64,000 nucleotides of DNA from Aestuariibacter sp. GTDB lineage: Bacteria; Pseudomonadota; Gammaproteobacteria; Enterobacterales; Alteromonadaceae. Position 1 is the stretch's first letter; each line of letters starts with the position of its first letter. The translations under genes were made by a program, and so were the position numbers. Shown here one piece after another: positions 45,564 to 55,878 of the stretch. The stretch spans positions 2,496,179-2,560,178 of the forward strand of contig CP051238.1 of assembly GCA_017794925.1 (NCBI GenBank), written 5' to 3'. The notes below the pieces were generated by a model. The model saw nothing but the letters and a program-made list of their open reading frames with translations, was not told where the DNA came from and made no database searches.

Positions 45564-46925
45564 ATGCCCGCAACCGACAATAAGTCCAGAGATTTAATTA
45601 ATGGCGATATCAGCCAGACGCTGAAGCGTATGACGGTGCCTATGATTGTTGGCATGATCATGATGATGAGCTTTGGCTTGGTCGATACTTTCTTTGTGAG
45701 TTTACTCGGTACCGAGCCTCTGGCTGCCATTAGTTTTACGTTTCCGGTTACCTTCACGCTGATCAGTCTGAATATAGGCCTGGGAGTGGGGACGTCTGCC
45801 GTTATTGCACGTTTGGCAGGGCAAGGGAATCAGGATAATGCCAGGGAAACCGGTTCAGGGGCTATTATGTTATCGTCTCTGTTAGTCGGTATTCTTGCTG
45901 TGATTGGTGGCCTGACAGTTGTGCCTATCTTCTCTTTGTTAGGTGCTCAGGAAAACCTGATGCCGTTTATTCAGGATTATATGTATATCTGGTACTTCGC
46001 ATCGGTATTCCTTGCTATTCCGATGGTAGGTAACAGTGTGCTGCGAGCAAGGGGCGACACAAAAACGCCTAGTATTATCATGGCCACAGGCGGAGGCATT
46101 AATGCCGTACTCGACCCCATTCTTATTTTTGGGTTTGGTCCTGTTCCTGAGATGGGAATAGGTGGTGCCGCGCTGTCGACGCTAATATCCTGGATTATTT
46201 GTTCGGTATGGATTTTGTACTTGTTAGCAAAACAGCGCGGGTACATTCTTCCTCGATTGCTGACTCCTAAAGAGTTTATCATTAGTAGTCGTTCAATATT
46301 GCACATTGCGTTGCCAGCTGCAGGCGCCAACATGTTAACGCCCATCGCCGGCGCTATATTGACCAGAGTAGTTTCGGGATACGGTGAGGAAGCCGTTGCA
46401 GCCTGGGGGGTTGGCAGTCGATTGGAGTCATTCACCACGATTTTAGTGTTGGCATTGTCGATGACACTGCCGCCTTTTGTCAGTCAGAATCTGGGCGCTA
46501 ATAAATTTGATCGCGTTAAACAAGCCTACTGGTCTTCGGTAAAATTTGTGATGGGCTGGCAGCTGTTGGTCAGCATCTTATTATGGTTACTGTCGGGATT
46601 AATCGCAGCGCTGTTTGCTAAAGAACAGGCGGTGGCCGAATTGATCCAACTTTTCCTTTTGATTGTACCTTTTGGTTACGGACTGCAAGGCATTATTATT
46701 CTGACTAACTCATCGTTGAACGCGTGTCATTTACCTATGTCGGCGTTAACCCTAAGCATCATTCGGTTATTTGTGTTTTTTGTACCCATTACCGTCGCGA
46801 TGGGCTGGGTATATGATTTAACCGGCATCTTTACGGGTGCTGTGGTTGCCAACTTATGTATGGCCTTGGTGTCAATGTATTGGTTCCGACGCTCTTTACG
46901 TGTTTTACAAACTCAGACTGATTAG
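45564..46925 (+). CDS. MATE family efflux pump
   Basis: A 453-residue inner-membrane protein with 12 predicted helices, typical of NorM/VmrA-type MATE pumps that export drugs and cations with sodium or proton influx. Motifs such as GLVDTFFVSLLGTEPLAAIS, and DPILIFGFGPVPEMGIGGAA, fit the family. An upstream GTG at 45552 would add four residues; the ATG is as likely and neither has a strong ribosome site. It ends 13 bases before uvrB, so they form a unit probably controlled by the LexA box upstream. Confidence 0.9.
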   Translation: MPATDNKSRDLINGDISQTLKRMTVPMIVGMIMMMSFGLVDTFFVSLLGTEPLAAISFTFPVTFTLISLNIGLGVGTSAVIARLAGQGNQDNARETGSGAIMLSSLLVGILAVIGGLTVVPIFSLLGAQENLMPFIQDYMYIWYFASVFLAIPMVGNSVLRARGDTKTPSIIMATGGGINAVLDPILIFGFGPVPEMGIGGAALSTLISWIICSVWILYLLAKQRGYILPRLLTPKEFIISSRSILHIALPAAGANMLTPIAGAILTRVVSGYGEEAVAAWGVGSRLESFTTILVLALSMTLPPFVSQNLGANKFDRVKQAYWSSVKFVMGWQLLVSILLWLLSGLIAALFAKEQAVAELIQLFLLIVPFGYGLQGIIILTNSSLNACHLPMSALTLSIIRLFVFFVPITVAMGWVYDLTGIFTGAVVANLCMALVSMYWFRRSLRVLQTQTD

Positions 46926-46938
46926 TAGGTAGTGCATT

Positions 46939-48954
46939 ATGACGAAAGGTTTTGAACTGGTATCGAAATATGAACCTGCCGGTGATCAGCCAAAGGCAAT
47001 AGAAGCGTTGGTTGATGGATTGGAAAGTGGTCTTGCTCAGCAAACCCTGCTAGGGGTAACCGGTTCGGGTAAAACCTTCACCATGGCTAACATTATTAAT
47101 CAGGTACAGCGCCCTACATTAATATTGGCCCACAACAAAACCCTGGCTGCACAGCTATACGGTGAAATGAAGGAATTCTTTCCGAACAATGCTGTAGAGT
47201 ATTTCGTGTCTTACTACGATTACTACCAGCCAGAAGCCTATGTACCCAGCACCGATACCTTTATTGAGAAAGACGCGTCGATTAACGACCACATAGAACA
47301 GATGCGCTTATCGGCTACGAAAGCACTGATGGAACGTCGTGATGTTGTCATCGTTGCCAGTGTGTCCGCAATTTATGGTTTGGGTGATCCTGAGTCCTAC
47401 ATGAAAATGCTGCTGCATTTGCGTCAGGGTGACACAATCAACCAGCGGGATATTTTGCGTCGACTTGCAGAACTACAGTATAAGCGTAATGACCTGGCCT
47501 TTGAGCGGGGTACGTTTCGGGTGCGCGGCGATGTGATTGACATCTTCCCTGCAGACTCTGAAAAGCAAGCGGTGAGAGTGGAGTTATTTGACGACGAAAT
47601 CGACCGTATTAGTTTGTTCGATCCGCTTACCGGTTCAGTAGACAAAAACGTGGTGAGGGCGACCGTATTTCCTAAAACCCATTATGTGACGCCACGTGAA
47701 AAAATCCTCGATGCGGTTGAACATATCAAAGCCGAATTGTCAGACCGTAAAAAGCAGTTACTAAGCGTAAATAAGCTGCTGGAAGAGCAACGTATCAGTC
47801 AGCGCACGCAGTTTGATATTGAAATGATGATGGAGCTGGGTTATTGCTCCGGTATCGAGAACTATTCAAGGTACCTGTCTGGCAGAGCGCCTGGCGAGCC
47901 ACCACCGACCTTGTTGGATTATTTTCCCGCCGATGGCCTGATGTTTATCGACGAATCACACGTGACCGTGTCGCAGATTGGTGCGATGTACAAAGGCGAC
48001 CGTTCTCGTAAAGAAACGCTGGTGGAATATGGTTTCCGTTTGCCGTCGGCATTGGACAACCGGCCGCTAAAATTCGAAGAGTTTGAGCATATATCACCAC
48101 AAACGATTTATGTGTCGGCCACCCCGGGTAATTACGAGCTGGAAAAGTCAGATGGCGAAGTCGTCGAACAGGTTGTTCGACCAACCGGCTTATTGGATCC
48201 GGTTATTGAAGTGCGCCCTGTGGCCACACAGGTGGACGACGTGCTGTCTGAAATTCAATCGCGCGTGGCCGTAGATGAGAGGGTTCTTATAACAACGCTC
48301 ACCAAACGTATGGCAGAAGATCTCAGTGAGTACCTCAACGAACACGGTGTGAAGGTGCGTTACCTGCACTCCGACATTGATACGGTTGAACGTATCGAGA
48401 TTATCCGTGACCTGCGCTTGGGTAAGTTCGATGTACTGGTGGGTATCAACCTCCTCAGGGAAGGCCTGGACATGCCAGAAGTGTCTTTGGTAGCCATTTT
48501 AGATGCCGACAAAGAAGGTTTCCTGCGTGCAGAGAAATCGTTAATTCAAACCATTGGTCGCGCTGCGCGTCACATCAATGGTAAAGCCATTCTGTACGGC
48601 GATACCATTACCGGCTCTATGCGCAAAGCCATAGATGAAACTGAACGAAGACGCGCTAAACAGATTGCTCACAACGAAGCTAATGGTTTAAGCCCGCAAA
48701 GTCTGAACAAACCGATTACCGACATTATGGATTTGGGAGATTCGGTTGCACCACAGGCAGGTAAAATTAAACTTCGCAAAGTGGCAGAATCGAAACAGGC
48801 TGCCAAAGCGGCATCCGCAACGGAAATCATGGGCAGAATTGGCGAGTTGGAAAAAGAAATGTTCGAATACGCCCGAGAGCTAGAGTTTGAAAAAGCCGCT
48901 TCGCTGCGCGATGAAATTGAACAACTGCGGAAGCAGGTCGTCACCTTGTCTTAA
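46939..48954 (+). CDS. uvrB: Excinuclease ABC subunit B
   Basis: A 671-residue helicase-like subunit of the UvrABC nucleotide-excision repair system. It has Walker A GVTGSGKT (about residue 38), the beta-hairpin [12 protein letters not shown], the DESHV box, helicase motifs [17 protein letters not shown] ([19 protein letters not shown]) and QTIGRAARH, and a C-terminal UVR motif ([24 protein letters not shown]) that contacts UvrC. UvrB loads on lesions with UvrA and positions UvrC cuts. In E. coli it is SOS-induced, which fits the LexA box ahead of the preceding MATE gene. Confidence 0.97.
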   Translation: MTKGFELVSKYEPAGDQPKAIEALVDGLESGLAQQTLLGVTGSGKTFTMANIINQVQRPTLILAHNKTLAAQLYGEMKEFFPNNAVEYFVSYYDYYQPEAYVPSTDTFIEKDASINDHIEQMRLSATKALMERRDVVIVASVSAIYGLGDPESYMKMLLHLRQGDTINQRDILRRLAELQYKRNDLAFERGTFRVRGDVIDIFPADSEKQAVRVELFDDEIDRISLFDPLTGSVDKNVVRATVFPKTHYVTPREKILDAVEHIKAELSDRKKQLLSVNKLLEEQRISQRTQFDIEMMMELGYCSGIENYSRYLSGRAPGEPPPTLLDYFPADGLMFIDESHVTVSQIGAMYKGDRSRKETLVEYGFRLPSALDNRPLKFEEFEHISPQTIYVSATPGNYELEKSDGEVVEQVVRPTGLLDPVIEVRPVATQVDDVLSEIQSRVAVDERVLITTLTKRMAEDLSEYLNEHGVKVRYLHSDIDTVERIEIIRDLRLGKFDVLVGINLLREGLDMPEVSLVAILDADKEGFLRAEKSLIQTIGRAARHINGKAILYGDTITGSMRKAIDETERRRAKQIAHNEANGLSPQSLNKPITDIMDLGDSVAPQAGKIKLRKVAESKQAAKAASATEIMGRIGELEKEMFEYARELEFEKAASLRDEIEQLRKQVVTLS

Positions 48955-49002
48955 CGAGATGCGTATAATAGTCAGTGACTGAATAAGAGTTTTGATAAAA
49001 CA

Positions 49003-49242
49003 ATGACTACAGAACAACCAAACAACCCGTTGCATGGCGTTACGCTAGAAGCCATAGTAACCCGTTTACAAGCGCATTATGGCTGGGATGGGTTAGCCGC
49101 CAGAGTGAATGTCAATTGCTTTAAGAGCGACCCCTCTGTTAAATCGTCACTGAAATTTCTGCGTAAAACCCAATGGGCGCGTGATAAGGTGGAACAGCTT
49201 TATATCTCCACATTCAGTGAAAGCTCGCCCTGGCGGAAATAA
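49003..49242 (+). CDS. VF530 (DUF2132) family DNA-binding protein
   Basis: A 79-residue protein recognised from [21 protein letters not shown] and the [21 protein letters not shown] segment. The VF530 fold was seen in Vibrio fischeri and related proteins bind DNA; the biological role is unknown. It lies 48 bases after uvrB and may be co-transcribed. Its end overlaps the convergent gene at 49214 by about 29 bases. Confidence 0.85.
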   Translation: MTTEQPNNPLHGVTLEAIVTRLQAHYGWDGLAARVNVNCFKSDPSVKSSLKFLRKTQWARDKVEQLYISTFSESSPWRK

Positions 49243-49504
49243 ATGTCCCAAATTCTGCTAAATCGGCAGTGACCGCTTCAGCAATCATCGGCACATACTT
49301 AGCAATCCATTCCTGAGCCTGTTTATCAAAAACGGCGTCTTTACCCTCTAACTTGTACTGGTAATTTACCTTGTTATTGATACGTCGGATAACCAGCTCG
49401 TACAGCTTATTTTCCTTAACGGTCAATTCGATGCGCAACTGGATATATTCTTCAACGAGTGGCTGGCGATGGCCTTGCATGACACAGGCACTGATAAGTG
49501 CCAT
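49214..49504 (-). CDS. Small hypothetical protein, possible lipoprotein
   Basis: A 96-residue protein with no recognised family. Near its start stands LISAC, which fits a lipobox, but the ATG at 49504 leaves only four residues before it. The frame is open five codons further (LITSF) up to a stop, without a standard start codon, so a true signal peptide would need an unusual initiation codon. The rest is a mixed alpha/beta chain with a pair of Lys-rich turns. It overlaps VF530 convergently. Its reality is moderately supported. Confidence 0.55.
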   Translation of the reverse strand: MALISACVMQGHRQPLVEEYIQLRIELTVKENKLYELVIRRINNKVNYQYKLEGKDAVFDKQAQEWIAKYVPMIAEAVTADLAEFGTFISARASFH

Positions 49505-49762
49505 AAAAGACGTTATCAGTCAGGTACTGGGCAGGCTTGTAAAATTGGGTTTATACACGCACTCTCTACACAGGTTGGGATGATTATTGCTGCTGTTTAT
49601 ACGTTTGTCAGTGTGAATGTGTAAGGATTTTTTACCGTGTGCAGCTAACCTGCGCAAAAATTTACAAAAATTCTGCTCAAAATGTGATTGTAAATGTTGG
49701 TATCTGTGCCTATTATGGTTTGAGTATCAATAACTATACCTAAAACAAAAGACGGTGCGACC

Positions 49763-50692
49763 ATGTTAAATCGATTGCAAGAGTCAGATATTAAGTTGCT
49801 ACGGGTGTTTTACGCGGTAGCAAGTTGTAATGGATTTACCGCTGCTGAACCGGTGTTACGTATGCAACGCCCCAATATCAGTGCGGCCATTAAAAAGCTG
49901 GAAGAGCGACTGGATTTGGTATTGTGTCACCGCGGTCGCGGTGGTTTTCAAATGACTAAAGAAGGCGAGGTTGTCTTTCAGGAAACCAAACGTATTTTCA
50001 ACGCGTTTGATAACTTTGTATTTAACCTTAAATCTTTGCACGATGATTATTCAGGTCATATCACATTGGTATTGATGGCCGGTCTGCCACTCTCTATTCA
50101 TCTGGCCGTAAGCCGGGCAGTGAAAAGTACCATGAAAAAGTTTGATGATATTCATGTGAATATTCAGACACGCCTGTACAATGAAGTAGAACACGTTGCA
50201 TTATCGGGTGAATGTCACCTGGTTGTCTCAACATACGATATGGTAAAACCAGAATCGGTCACATTTCATACCATCGGTACCTCGTGTAACGGTCGCCTTT
50301 ACTGCGCGCCTTCGCACCCGCTAGCGAAATACCGCGACGTTGATGCATTACCCGACAATGTTCGCATTGAAGATTACCCGGCCATTGGGATTTCAGGCTT
50401 GTCTTCGGCAAACTATATCGATGGCGACAGCCGCCTGGCTATCCAGACATTTTCAGATTCTTTCGACGCGGCCATGTCAGCAATGATGACGGGTGAGTAT
50501 GTTGCCTTGCTGCCTGACTACATGGCAAAAGAGCAGGGTGTTGCGCTGGGCTTAGTGCCTATCGCGAATGGTAACTTGTTTAATTTTAGTCACGAATTGT
50601 TCGTCATGAATGGCAAAAATACCCGCCTTAACCCAGTATTACGCTACTGCATAAAAGAGTTGGGTTACTTTATTACTGAGAGCCAAAAGTAA
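49763..50692 (+). CDS. LysR-family transcriptional regulator
   Basis: A 309-residue regulator with an N-terminal winged helix-turn-helix (about residues 10-65: LLRVFYAVASCNGFTAAEPVL, RPNISAAIKKLEERLDLVL) and a periplasmic-binding-like sensor domain for the co-inducer. The recognition helix is somewhat unusual, with AEPVLRMQRPNIS in place of the commonest AAxxLxxSQPAVS. No target gene is divergent next to it, so its regulon is elsewhere. It ends in a strong terminator. Confidence 0.92.
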   Translation: MLNRLQESDIKLLRVFYAVASCNGFTAAEPVLRMQRPNISAAIKKLEERLDLVLCHRGRGGFQMTKEGEVVFQETKRIFNAFDNFVFNLKSLHDDYSGHITLVLMAGLPLSIHLAVSRAVKSTMKKFDDIHVNIQTRLYNEVEHVALSGECHLVVSTYDMVKPESVTFHTIGTSCNGRLYCAPSHPLAKYRDVDALPDNVRIEDYPAIGISGLSSANYIDGDSRLAIQTFSDSFDAAMSAMMTGEYVALLPDYMAKEQGVALGLVPIANGNLFNFSHELFVMNGKNTRLNPVLRYCIKELGYFITESQK

Positions 50693-50722
50693 CCTGGTAG
50701 TGACCTGCTGAAAGAAAAAAGT

Positions 50723-50753
50723 ATCAGGCCAAACAATCAATGTTTGGCCTGAT
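50723..50753. terminator. Bidirectional terminator after the LysR gene
   Basis: A 13-bp stem (ATCAGGCCAAACA / TGTTTGGCCTGAT) with an ATCAA loop followed by TATTTTTT on the plus strand. The converging gene at 50770 also ends near here. Confidence 0.88.
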
Positions 50754-50769
50754 TATTTTTTGGCTCTGG

Positions 50770-51474
50770 TTACTCATCGTGTTGCTTGCGGTTAATGTTT
50801 ATACCACCGCTGAGAAAGCCAAAACTCCAGTTTCCTTTCGCCGTGCCATCGGTTTCAAATTCCAGTTTTACCCCACCGCTGTCTACATCGGTATCGTAAG
50901 AACCGGTTAAGACGCTGATACCTTTGTCGATATCATTTAACGTCAACATGCCGTTGCGATAATCGTAGTGAACAATAAATTGCGTCGGGTTGGCAAAATA
51001 GGCTTTTTCGATAGGGAAGGTACCGACATTTTCAATGGTGAACATGTAGTTTTCGGGGGCAGATGCCAATGCGGTTAACCCGGTTTTTAACGGTGAGCTG
51101 AGGTTGACCTGAAGTTGTTTACTCTCAGAGGCTGTGTCGGTAATTCGAATGTGGCCGGTAAGCACAACCAAATAACTCCCGTCGGCCTGGTAGCCTATGT
51201 CCAGTATGTCATAGCCAGGTTCGAGTATGGCTTCTGCCTGACTTTCAATAACGTCAGATTGGACTATAAAGTCTTTTGCGGTAGTAACAGATTGAATTTT
51301 ACCACCCGCGCGCTCAATGGCTTCGCGTTTGGCAAATAATACGGCTTCTTTGTAGTCCTGTTGAACCGTAGTCTTAATACCGTCGTCCAGCCCTTTAATC
51401 CTGACGGGAATTGTGGACGAACTGGCTATCGAAATAAGGGGCAATAGTGTGAGCCCGAATAATCCTTTTTTCAT
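50770..51474 (-). CDS. Exported hypothetical protein
   Basis: A 234-residue protein with a signal peptide (MKKGLFGLTLLPLISIASSS, cleaved near residue 20). Residues 35-130 resemble the N-terminal fold of FlgT- or LPP20-like proteins (a helix EAVLFAKREAIERAGGKI then strands), and the C-terminal part is beta-rich. It is periplasmic or outer-membrane associated by inference; there is no lipobox. Gene family not recognised. It is 22 bases downstream of queC on the same strand. Confidence 0.65.
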   Translation of the reverse strand: MKKGLFGLTLLPLISIASSSTIPVRIKGLDDGIKTTVQQDYKEAVLFAKREAIERAGGKIQSVTTAKDFIVQSDVIESQAEAILEPGYDILDIGYQADGSYLVVLTGHIRITDTASESKQLQVNLSSPLKTGLTALASAPENYMFTIENVGTFPIEKAYFANPTQFIVHYDYRNGMLTLNDIDKGISVLTGSYDTDVDSGGVKLEFETDGTAKGNWSFGFLSGGININRKQHDE

Positions 51475-51496
51475 AGCCAGTCCCGATTATAGTTGA

Positions 51497-52156
51497 TTAA
51501 CTTTCGTACTGTAATGGATCTGTGGCCTGATTGTCACGAAATGCTTCCAGGCGTTCCTGACAAGCACCACATTTACCACAGGCATGTTCGCGGCCGTTAT
51601 AGCACGTCCAGCTTTTTCCGTAATCCAGTCCCATGCGTAAACCGTCGGTCAATATCGCGGTTTTGCTCACCTCCAGGTATGGCGTGACAATTTCGATAGC
51701 TTCGTAATTCGCGATAGCACAAACGTCATTCATTTTTTCGACAAACTCAGGGCGGCAATCCGGATAAATCGCGTGATCACCTGAATGTGCACCGTAATAA
51801 ACCTTGTTCGCTTCCATGCTCACGGCATAACCTACAGCCAGAGATAACAGGATCATATTGCGGTTAGGTACCACAGTTTGCTTCATGCTCGGCTCTTCAT
51901 AGTGTCCTTCTGGTACCTCAATATCGTCGGTAAGGGCTGACCCGCCAACTAAACTATTGATAGCAGAGATATCTACTATTTTGTGGGAGATGCCCAGCTC
52001 TTTGCAGACGTTAGCTGCATAATCAAGCTCTTTTTTATGACGCTGACCATAGTCAAACGACAGGGCGTAGGGCGTCTTTCCATCTTCAATGGCTTTATTC
52101 AGCACGGTGTAGCTGTCCATGCCACCGGAGTAGATCACAATCACTTTTTCAGACAT
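51497..52156 (-). CDS. queC: 7-cyano-7-deazaguanine synthase
   Basis: A 219-residue enzyme that turns 7-carboxy-7-deazaguanine into preQ0 with ammonia and ATP, in queuosine synthesis. It has the N-type ATP pyrophosphatase loop YSGGMDSYT (residues 9-17) and a zinc-binding C-terminal segment with [15 protein letters not shown]. It is divergent from queE, which makes its substrate, with 85 bases between. Confidence 0.95.
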   Translation of the reverse strand: MSEKVIVIYSGGMDSYTVLNKAIEDGKTPYALSFDYGQRHKKELDYAANVCKELGISHKIVDISAINSLVGGSALTDDIEVPEGHYEEPSMKQTVVPNRNMILLSLAVGYAVSMEANKVYYGAHSGDHAIYPDCRPEFVEKMNDVCAIANYEAIEIVTPYLEVSKTAILTDGLRMGLDYGKSWTCYNGREHACGKCGACQERLEAFRDNQATDPLQYES

Positions 52157-52241
52157 AACGGAGTATAATTATAGAAAACATAACGGAATTTTAAGCTATC
52201 CCTGCTAAAATCCCAACTATATAGACGACAGGAATACAGAT

Positions 52242-52919
52242 TTGACAGATCAGGTACTCAACATTAACGAAATGTTCGAAACCATTCAGGGCGAAGGGGT
52301 TTACACCGGCGTGCCTGCAATTTTTGTACGACTACAAGGTTGCCCGGTAGGGTGCCCCTGGTGTGATACCAAACACACCTGGACGCTCGATGAAAACCTG
52401 ATCGACAGTGTGGATGCAGTTATTAATAAAAGCGAGGAATCTGAGCGCTTCTTCGGGATATCTGACTTAGGCCTGCTTGCACTGTTTGAACAACAAGGAT
52501 ACAACGCCAAACATGTTGTTATTACCGGTGGCGAGCCCTGTATGTACGATCTCACAGGATTAACCGAGTTATTGCATGAACGCGGTTTTACCTCTCAAAT
52601 TGAGACCAGTGGCACATTTGAAGTGAAATGCGCTCCACAAACCTGGGTAACAGTATCACCTAAGGTAAACATGAAGGGCGGCTATGATGTCCTCACCAGT
52701 GCATTACAACGTGCCAATGAGATTAAGCATCCCATCGCCATGGAAAAGCATATTGAGGAACTCGATGCGCTGTTGGAGGGTATAGATCTGACTGATAAAG
52801 TGGTGTGCTTACAGCCAATCAGCCAACAAGCCAGAGCAACGGAACTGGCAATAAAAACCTGTATTGACCGTAACTGGCGCTTATCGCTGCAAACGCATAA
52901 ATATGTGGGAATCGCCTGA
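52242..52919 (+). CDS. queE: 7-carboxy-7-deazaguanine synthase
   Basis: A 225-residue radical SAM enzyme that rearranges 6-carboxy-tetrahydropterin into CDG. It carries QGCPVGCPWCDTKHTW with the CxxxCxxC cluster motif, and VVITGGEPCMYDL, NEIKHPI and HKYVGIA segments close to E. coli QueE. The start is TTG; AGGA eight bases upstream supports it. It diverges from queC, giving a compact queuosine pair. Confidence 0.95.
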   Translation: MTDQVLNINEMFETIQGEGVYTGVPAIFVRLQGCPVGCPWCDTKHTWTLDENLIDSVDAVINKSEESERFFGISDLGLLALFEQQGYNAKHVVITGGEPCMYDLTGLTELLHERGFTSQIETSGTFEVKCAPQTWVTVSPKVNMKGGYDVLTSALQRANEIKHPIAMEKHIEELDALLEGIDLTDKVVCLQPISQQARATELAIKTCIDRNWRLSLQTHKYVGIA

Positions 52920-52964
52920 TGTTTGATACGCTTTGTAGTGGATTGGCTAAGCGGGGTTATTTCA

Positions 52965-53858
52965 ATGAATGTTAAACCAGTTTTATTTTGCGTCGCGATG
53001 GTGAGCTCGTTGATGTTTTCCGGTTCGGCGTCTGCGGCAAATTGGTCTATTCATTATCCCAGGCCAATCAACGAAAGCGACATGCGCCATGATTATCCCC
53101 TGACGTTGCTTAAGCTGGCGTTAAGCAAAACTGGCGTGCGTTACACGCTTACGCCGTCTGAGCGGATTTTGTTGCAGGGTAAATCGATTCGGCAGCTGAA
53201 GGAAAACCGCGAGATTAATATCTTATGGGTGATGACTGATGTGCAACGGGAAAAGGAATTGTTGCCAATTCGGATCCCAATTCATAAAGGACTCATTGGC
53301 TGGCGGGTCTTTTTGATCAATCAAAATTTTGCCGACCGGTTTGACGGTATCAGTGATTTTCAGTCATTGACCAAGCTGACACCGCTACAAGGCGCGGAGT
53401 GGCCTGATACCAAAATTCTTCAGTCTAATGGCTTTAACGTGCATACTGTCACTGATTTTCCCGAAGCGTTTACCAGACTGGTACTCAACCAAGGGGACTT
53501 TTTCCCACGCGCGGTCAGTGAAGTGCTGGGGGAGTTAAATGCTAAGTCTATCGATCCGGATATTGTGCTGGAAGAGAATCTGGTTATTCACTATCCAACG
53601 GCCATGTATTATTTTGTAAACCGGTCGAATCCAACTATGGCCCGCCTGATCGAAACCGGACTGCGGCGTGCATTGGAAGATGGGTCGTTCGACAATATTT
53701 TTGTTAGTCATCATCGGGAGGCGTTGCTGAAAGTGGATATTGCCAACCGTAAGATTTTTCAGTTGGAAAATCCTCTTTTGCCACCCGGCACCCCAGTGGA
53801 CGATGAAGCACTGTGGTTTGATCCGGAAAAACACGCGCCGGAAGCCAACAAAGACTAG
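52965..53858 (+). CDS. Periplasmic solute-binding-like protein
   Basis: A 297-residue protein with a signal peptide cleaved near residue 24 (SASA-ANW) and a two-lobed substrate-binding fold of the SBP_bac_3 type: an early YPLTLLKLALSKTGV helix, a later AFTRLVLNQGDFFPRAVSEV, and a C-terminal helix. Such proteins can serve as ABC binding proteins or sensor parts, but no permease is adjacent. The ATG at 52965 is chosen over an upstream TTG (52923) because GGGG precedes it and the signal peptide starts there. It follows queE with a short gap. Confidence 0.75.
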   Translation: MNVKPVLFCVAMVSSLMFSGSASAANWSIHYPRPINESDMRHDYPLTLLKLALSKTGVRYTLTPSERILLQGKSIRQLKENREINILWVMTDVQREKELLPIRIPIHKGLIGWRVFLINQNFADRFDGISDFQSLTKLTPLQGAEWPDTKILQSNGFNVHTVTDFPEAFTRLVLNQGDFFPRAVSEVLGELNAKSIDPDIVLEENLVIHYPTAMYYFVNRSNPTMARLIETGLRRALEDGSFDNIFVSHHREALLKVDIANRKIFQLENPLLPPGTPVDDEALWFDPEKHAPEANKD

Positions 53859-53872
53859 CGAAGTGAATACAT

Positions 53873-53902
53873 AAAAAAACCAGCGAAGTCGCTGGTTTTT
53901 TT
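53873..53902. terminator. Bidirectional terminator between the periplasmic gene and asnB
   Basis: Stem AAAAAAACCAGCG / CGCTGGTTTTTTT with an AAGT loop. The T-run exists on both strands, so it can end both convergent genes. Confidence 0.88.
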
Positions 53903-53922
53903 GTGTCTGTATCAATGCGTAA

Positions 53923-55590
53923 TTAAGACTGTCCGTGAACGTCTTTCATTGAACGACCCGATGGGTCAGCATTGTTCTTAAAGCTTTCGTCCCACTCAAG
54001 GGCTTCAACCGTACTACAGGCAATTGACTTACCGCCCGGTACACAGCGTGCTGCTGTTTCCTGAGGGAAGTAACCTTCAAAGATAGTGCGGTAGTAGTAG
54101 CCTTCCTTAGTGTCAGGCGTATTGATGGGGAAGCGGAATTCAGCAGAGGCAAGTTGCTGGTCGCTCACTTCGTTTTCAACGAAATCTTTGATTGAGTCAA
54201 TCCACGAATAACCCACACCGTCACCAAACTGTTCTTTCTGGCGCCACAGTACTTCTGGCGGCAGGGTATCACCGTTGTCGAAGGCTTCACGCAAAATGTA
54301 TTTTTCCATTTTACCGTTGCCACACATTTTGTCTTTCGGGTTCAGACGCATGGCAACGTCCATGAACTCTTTGTCCAGGAACGGCACACGTGCTTCCACA
54401 CCCCATGCTGACGTGGCTTTGTTGGCACGTGCACAGTCAAACATGTGAAGGCGGTCAAGCTTACGCACGGTTTCTTCGTGGAATTCCTTGGCGTTAGGCG
54501 CCTTGTGGAAATACAGGTAACCACCAAAGATTTCATCAGAACCTTCGCCAGACAGTACCATTTTGATACCCATCGCTTTGATCTTGCGGGTCATCAGGTA
54601 CATAGGCGTAGCGGCACGAATAGTGGTCGTGTCGTAGGTTTCCAGATGGTAAATAACGTCGCGGATCGCATCCAGACCTTCCTGAATCGTGAAGTGGATC
54701 TCGTGATGCACAGTACCAATCATGTCGGCTACTTTTTTGGCAGCCAGTAAGTCAGGTGCGCCTTCAAGGCCCACGGCAAACGAGTGCAGACGTGGCCACC
54801 AGGCATCAGACTTGTCTTCATCTTCAACGCGCTTGGCAACGTACTTGGCAGCAACGGCTGACACCAGTGATGAATCCAAACCACCTGACAATAATACGGC
54901 GTAAGGCACGTCTGACATCAGATGAGATTTTACTGCTTTTTCAAACGCCTGACGAAGGTCGTCGATGCTGGTTTCGTTATCTTTAACGGCATCAAATTCC
55001 ATCCAGTCGCGCTTGTAGTATTTCACTAATTCGCCGGTTTTGCTCCACATGTAGTGGCCCGGAGGGAATTCACTGATTGTTTTACACACAGGCGCCAGGG
55101 CTTTCATTTCTGATGCTACGTAGAAATTACCGTGCTCGTCGTAACCTGTATATAGCGGGATAATACCAATATGGTCACGGGCAATCAGGTAGGAATCCTG
55201 CGCTTCGTCATATAGAACGAAGGCAAACATGCCTTGTAAATCGTCAATAAACTCTACACCGCGTTGTTGATACAAAGGTAAAATTACCTCGCAATCAGAA
55301 CGGGTTTTAAAGTCATACGGGGTAGCCAAATCTTTAGCCAACTGCTTGTGGTTGTAGATTTCACCGTTAACCGCCAGGATTTGCTGACCGTTATCGCTGA
55401 TAAGCGGTTGTGCGCCAGTGTCGACATCGACGATAGCTAAACGCTCGTGACACAAGATGGTATTGTCATTATTCCAGATACCCGACCAGTCAGGGCCACG
55501 GTGACGCAGCGTTTTGGTTAATTCAAGTGCTTGGGTTCTGAGTTCAGACACATCGGTTTTGATATCTAAGATACCGAAAATACCACACAT
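53923..55590 (-). CDS. asnB: Asparagine synthetase B (glutamine-hydrolysing)
   Basis: A 555-residue enzyme making asparagine from aspartate, glutamine and ATP. The N-terminal class II glutaminase starts with Cys2 (MCGIFGI) and carries RHRGPDWSG; the C-terminal ATP-pyrophosphatase domain has the SGGLDSSLV loop near residue 235. The length agrees with E. coli AsnB (554). It stands alone and may be linked in supply to the two tRNA-Asn genes only in function, not in position. Confidence 0.95.
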   Translation of the reverse strand: MCGIFGILDIKTDVSELRTQALELTKTLRHRGPDWSGIWNNDNTILCHERLAIVDVDTGAQPLISDNGQQILAVNGEIYNHKQLAKDLATPYDFKTRSDCEVILPLYQQRGVEFIDDLQGMFAFVLYDEAQDSYLIARDHIGIIPLYTGYDEHGNFYVASEMKALAPVCKTISEFPPGHYMWSKTGELVKYYKRDWMEFDAVKDNETSIDDLRQAFEKAVKSHLMSDVPYAVLLSGGLDSSLVSAVAAKYVAKRVEDEDKSDAWWPRLHSFAVGLEGAPDLLAAKKVADMIGTVHHEIHFTIQEGLDAIRDVIYHLETYDTTTIRAATPMYLMTRKIKAMGIKMVLSGEGSDEIFGGYLYFHKAPNAKEFHEETVRKLDRLHMFDCARANKATSAWGVEARVPFLDKEFMDVAMRLNPKDKMCGNGKMEKYILREAFDNGDTLPPEVLWRQKEQFGDGVGYSWIDSIKDFVENEVSDQQLASAEFRFPINTPDTKEGYYYRTIFEGYFPQETAARCVPGGKSIACSTVEALEWDESFKNNADPSGRSMKDVHGQS

Positions 55591-55878
55591 AGGAAGCGTT
55601 CTCTCTTGTCACATAGTTAAAGGATAATGTTTTCTGTCGGTGCTCGATTTGATATACAGCGGTGGATTATTTTTTTGCAGGATAAAACCTTTTCACTCGC
55701 GAGTACTGAATGTGCCAGCATGAGATAAAAATGCAAGCTTAATCTTTGATTAATTCGCTATTAAGTATAAAAAATAAGCAGGATGGCCAGGGTAGCGTGA
55801 ATGCTGCGTGAAAGTAGCGCAAATAAAGGGAAGGGAAGCGGTTATGCCCAGCGTGGAGCACAACCGCAAAAACAGCAA

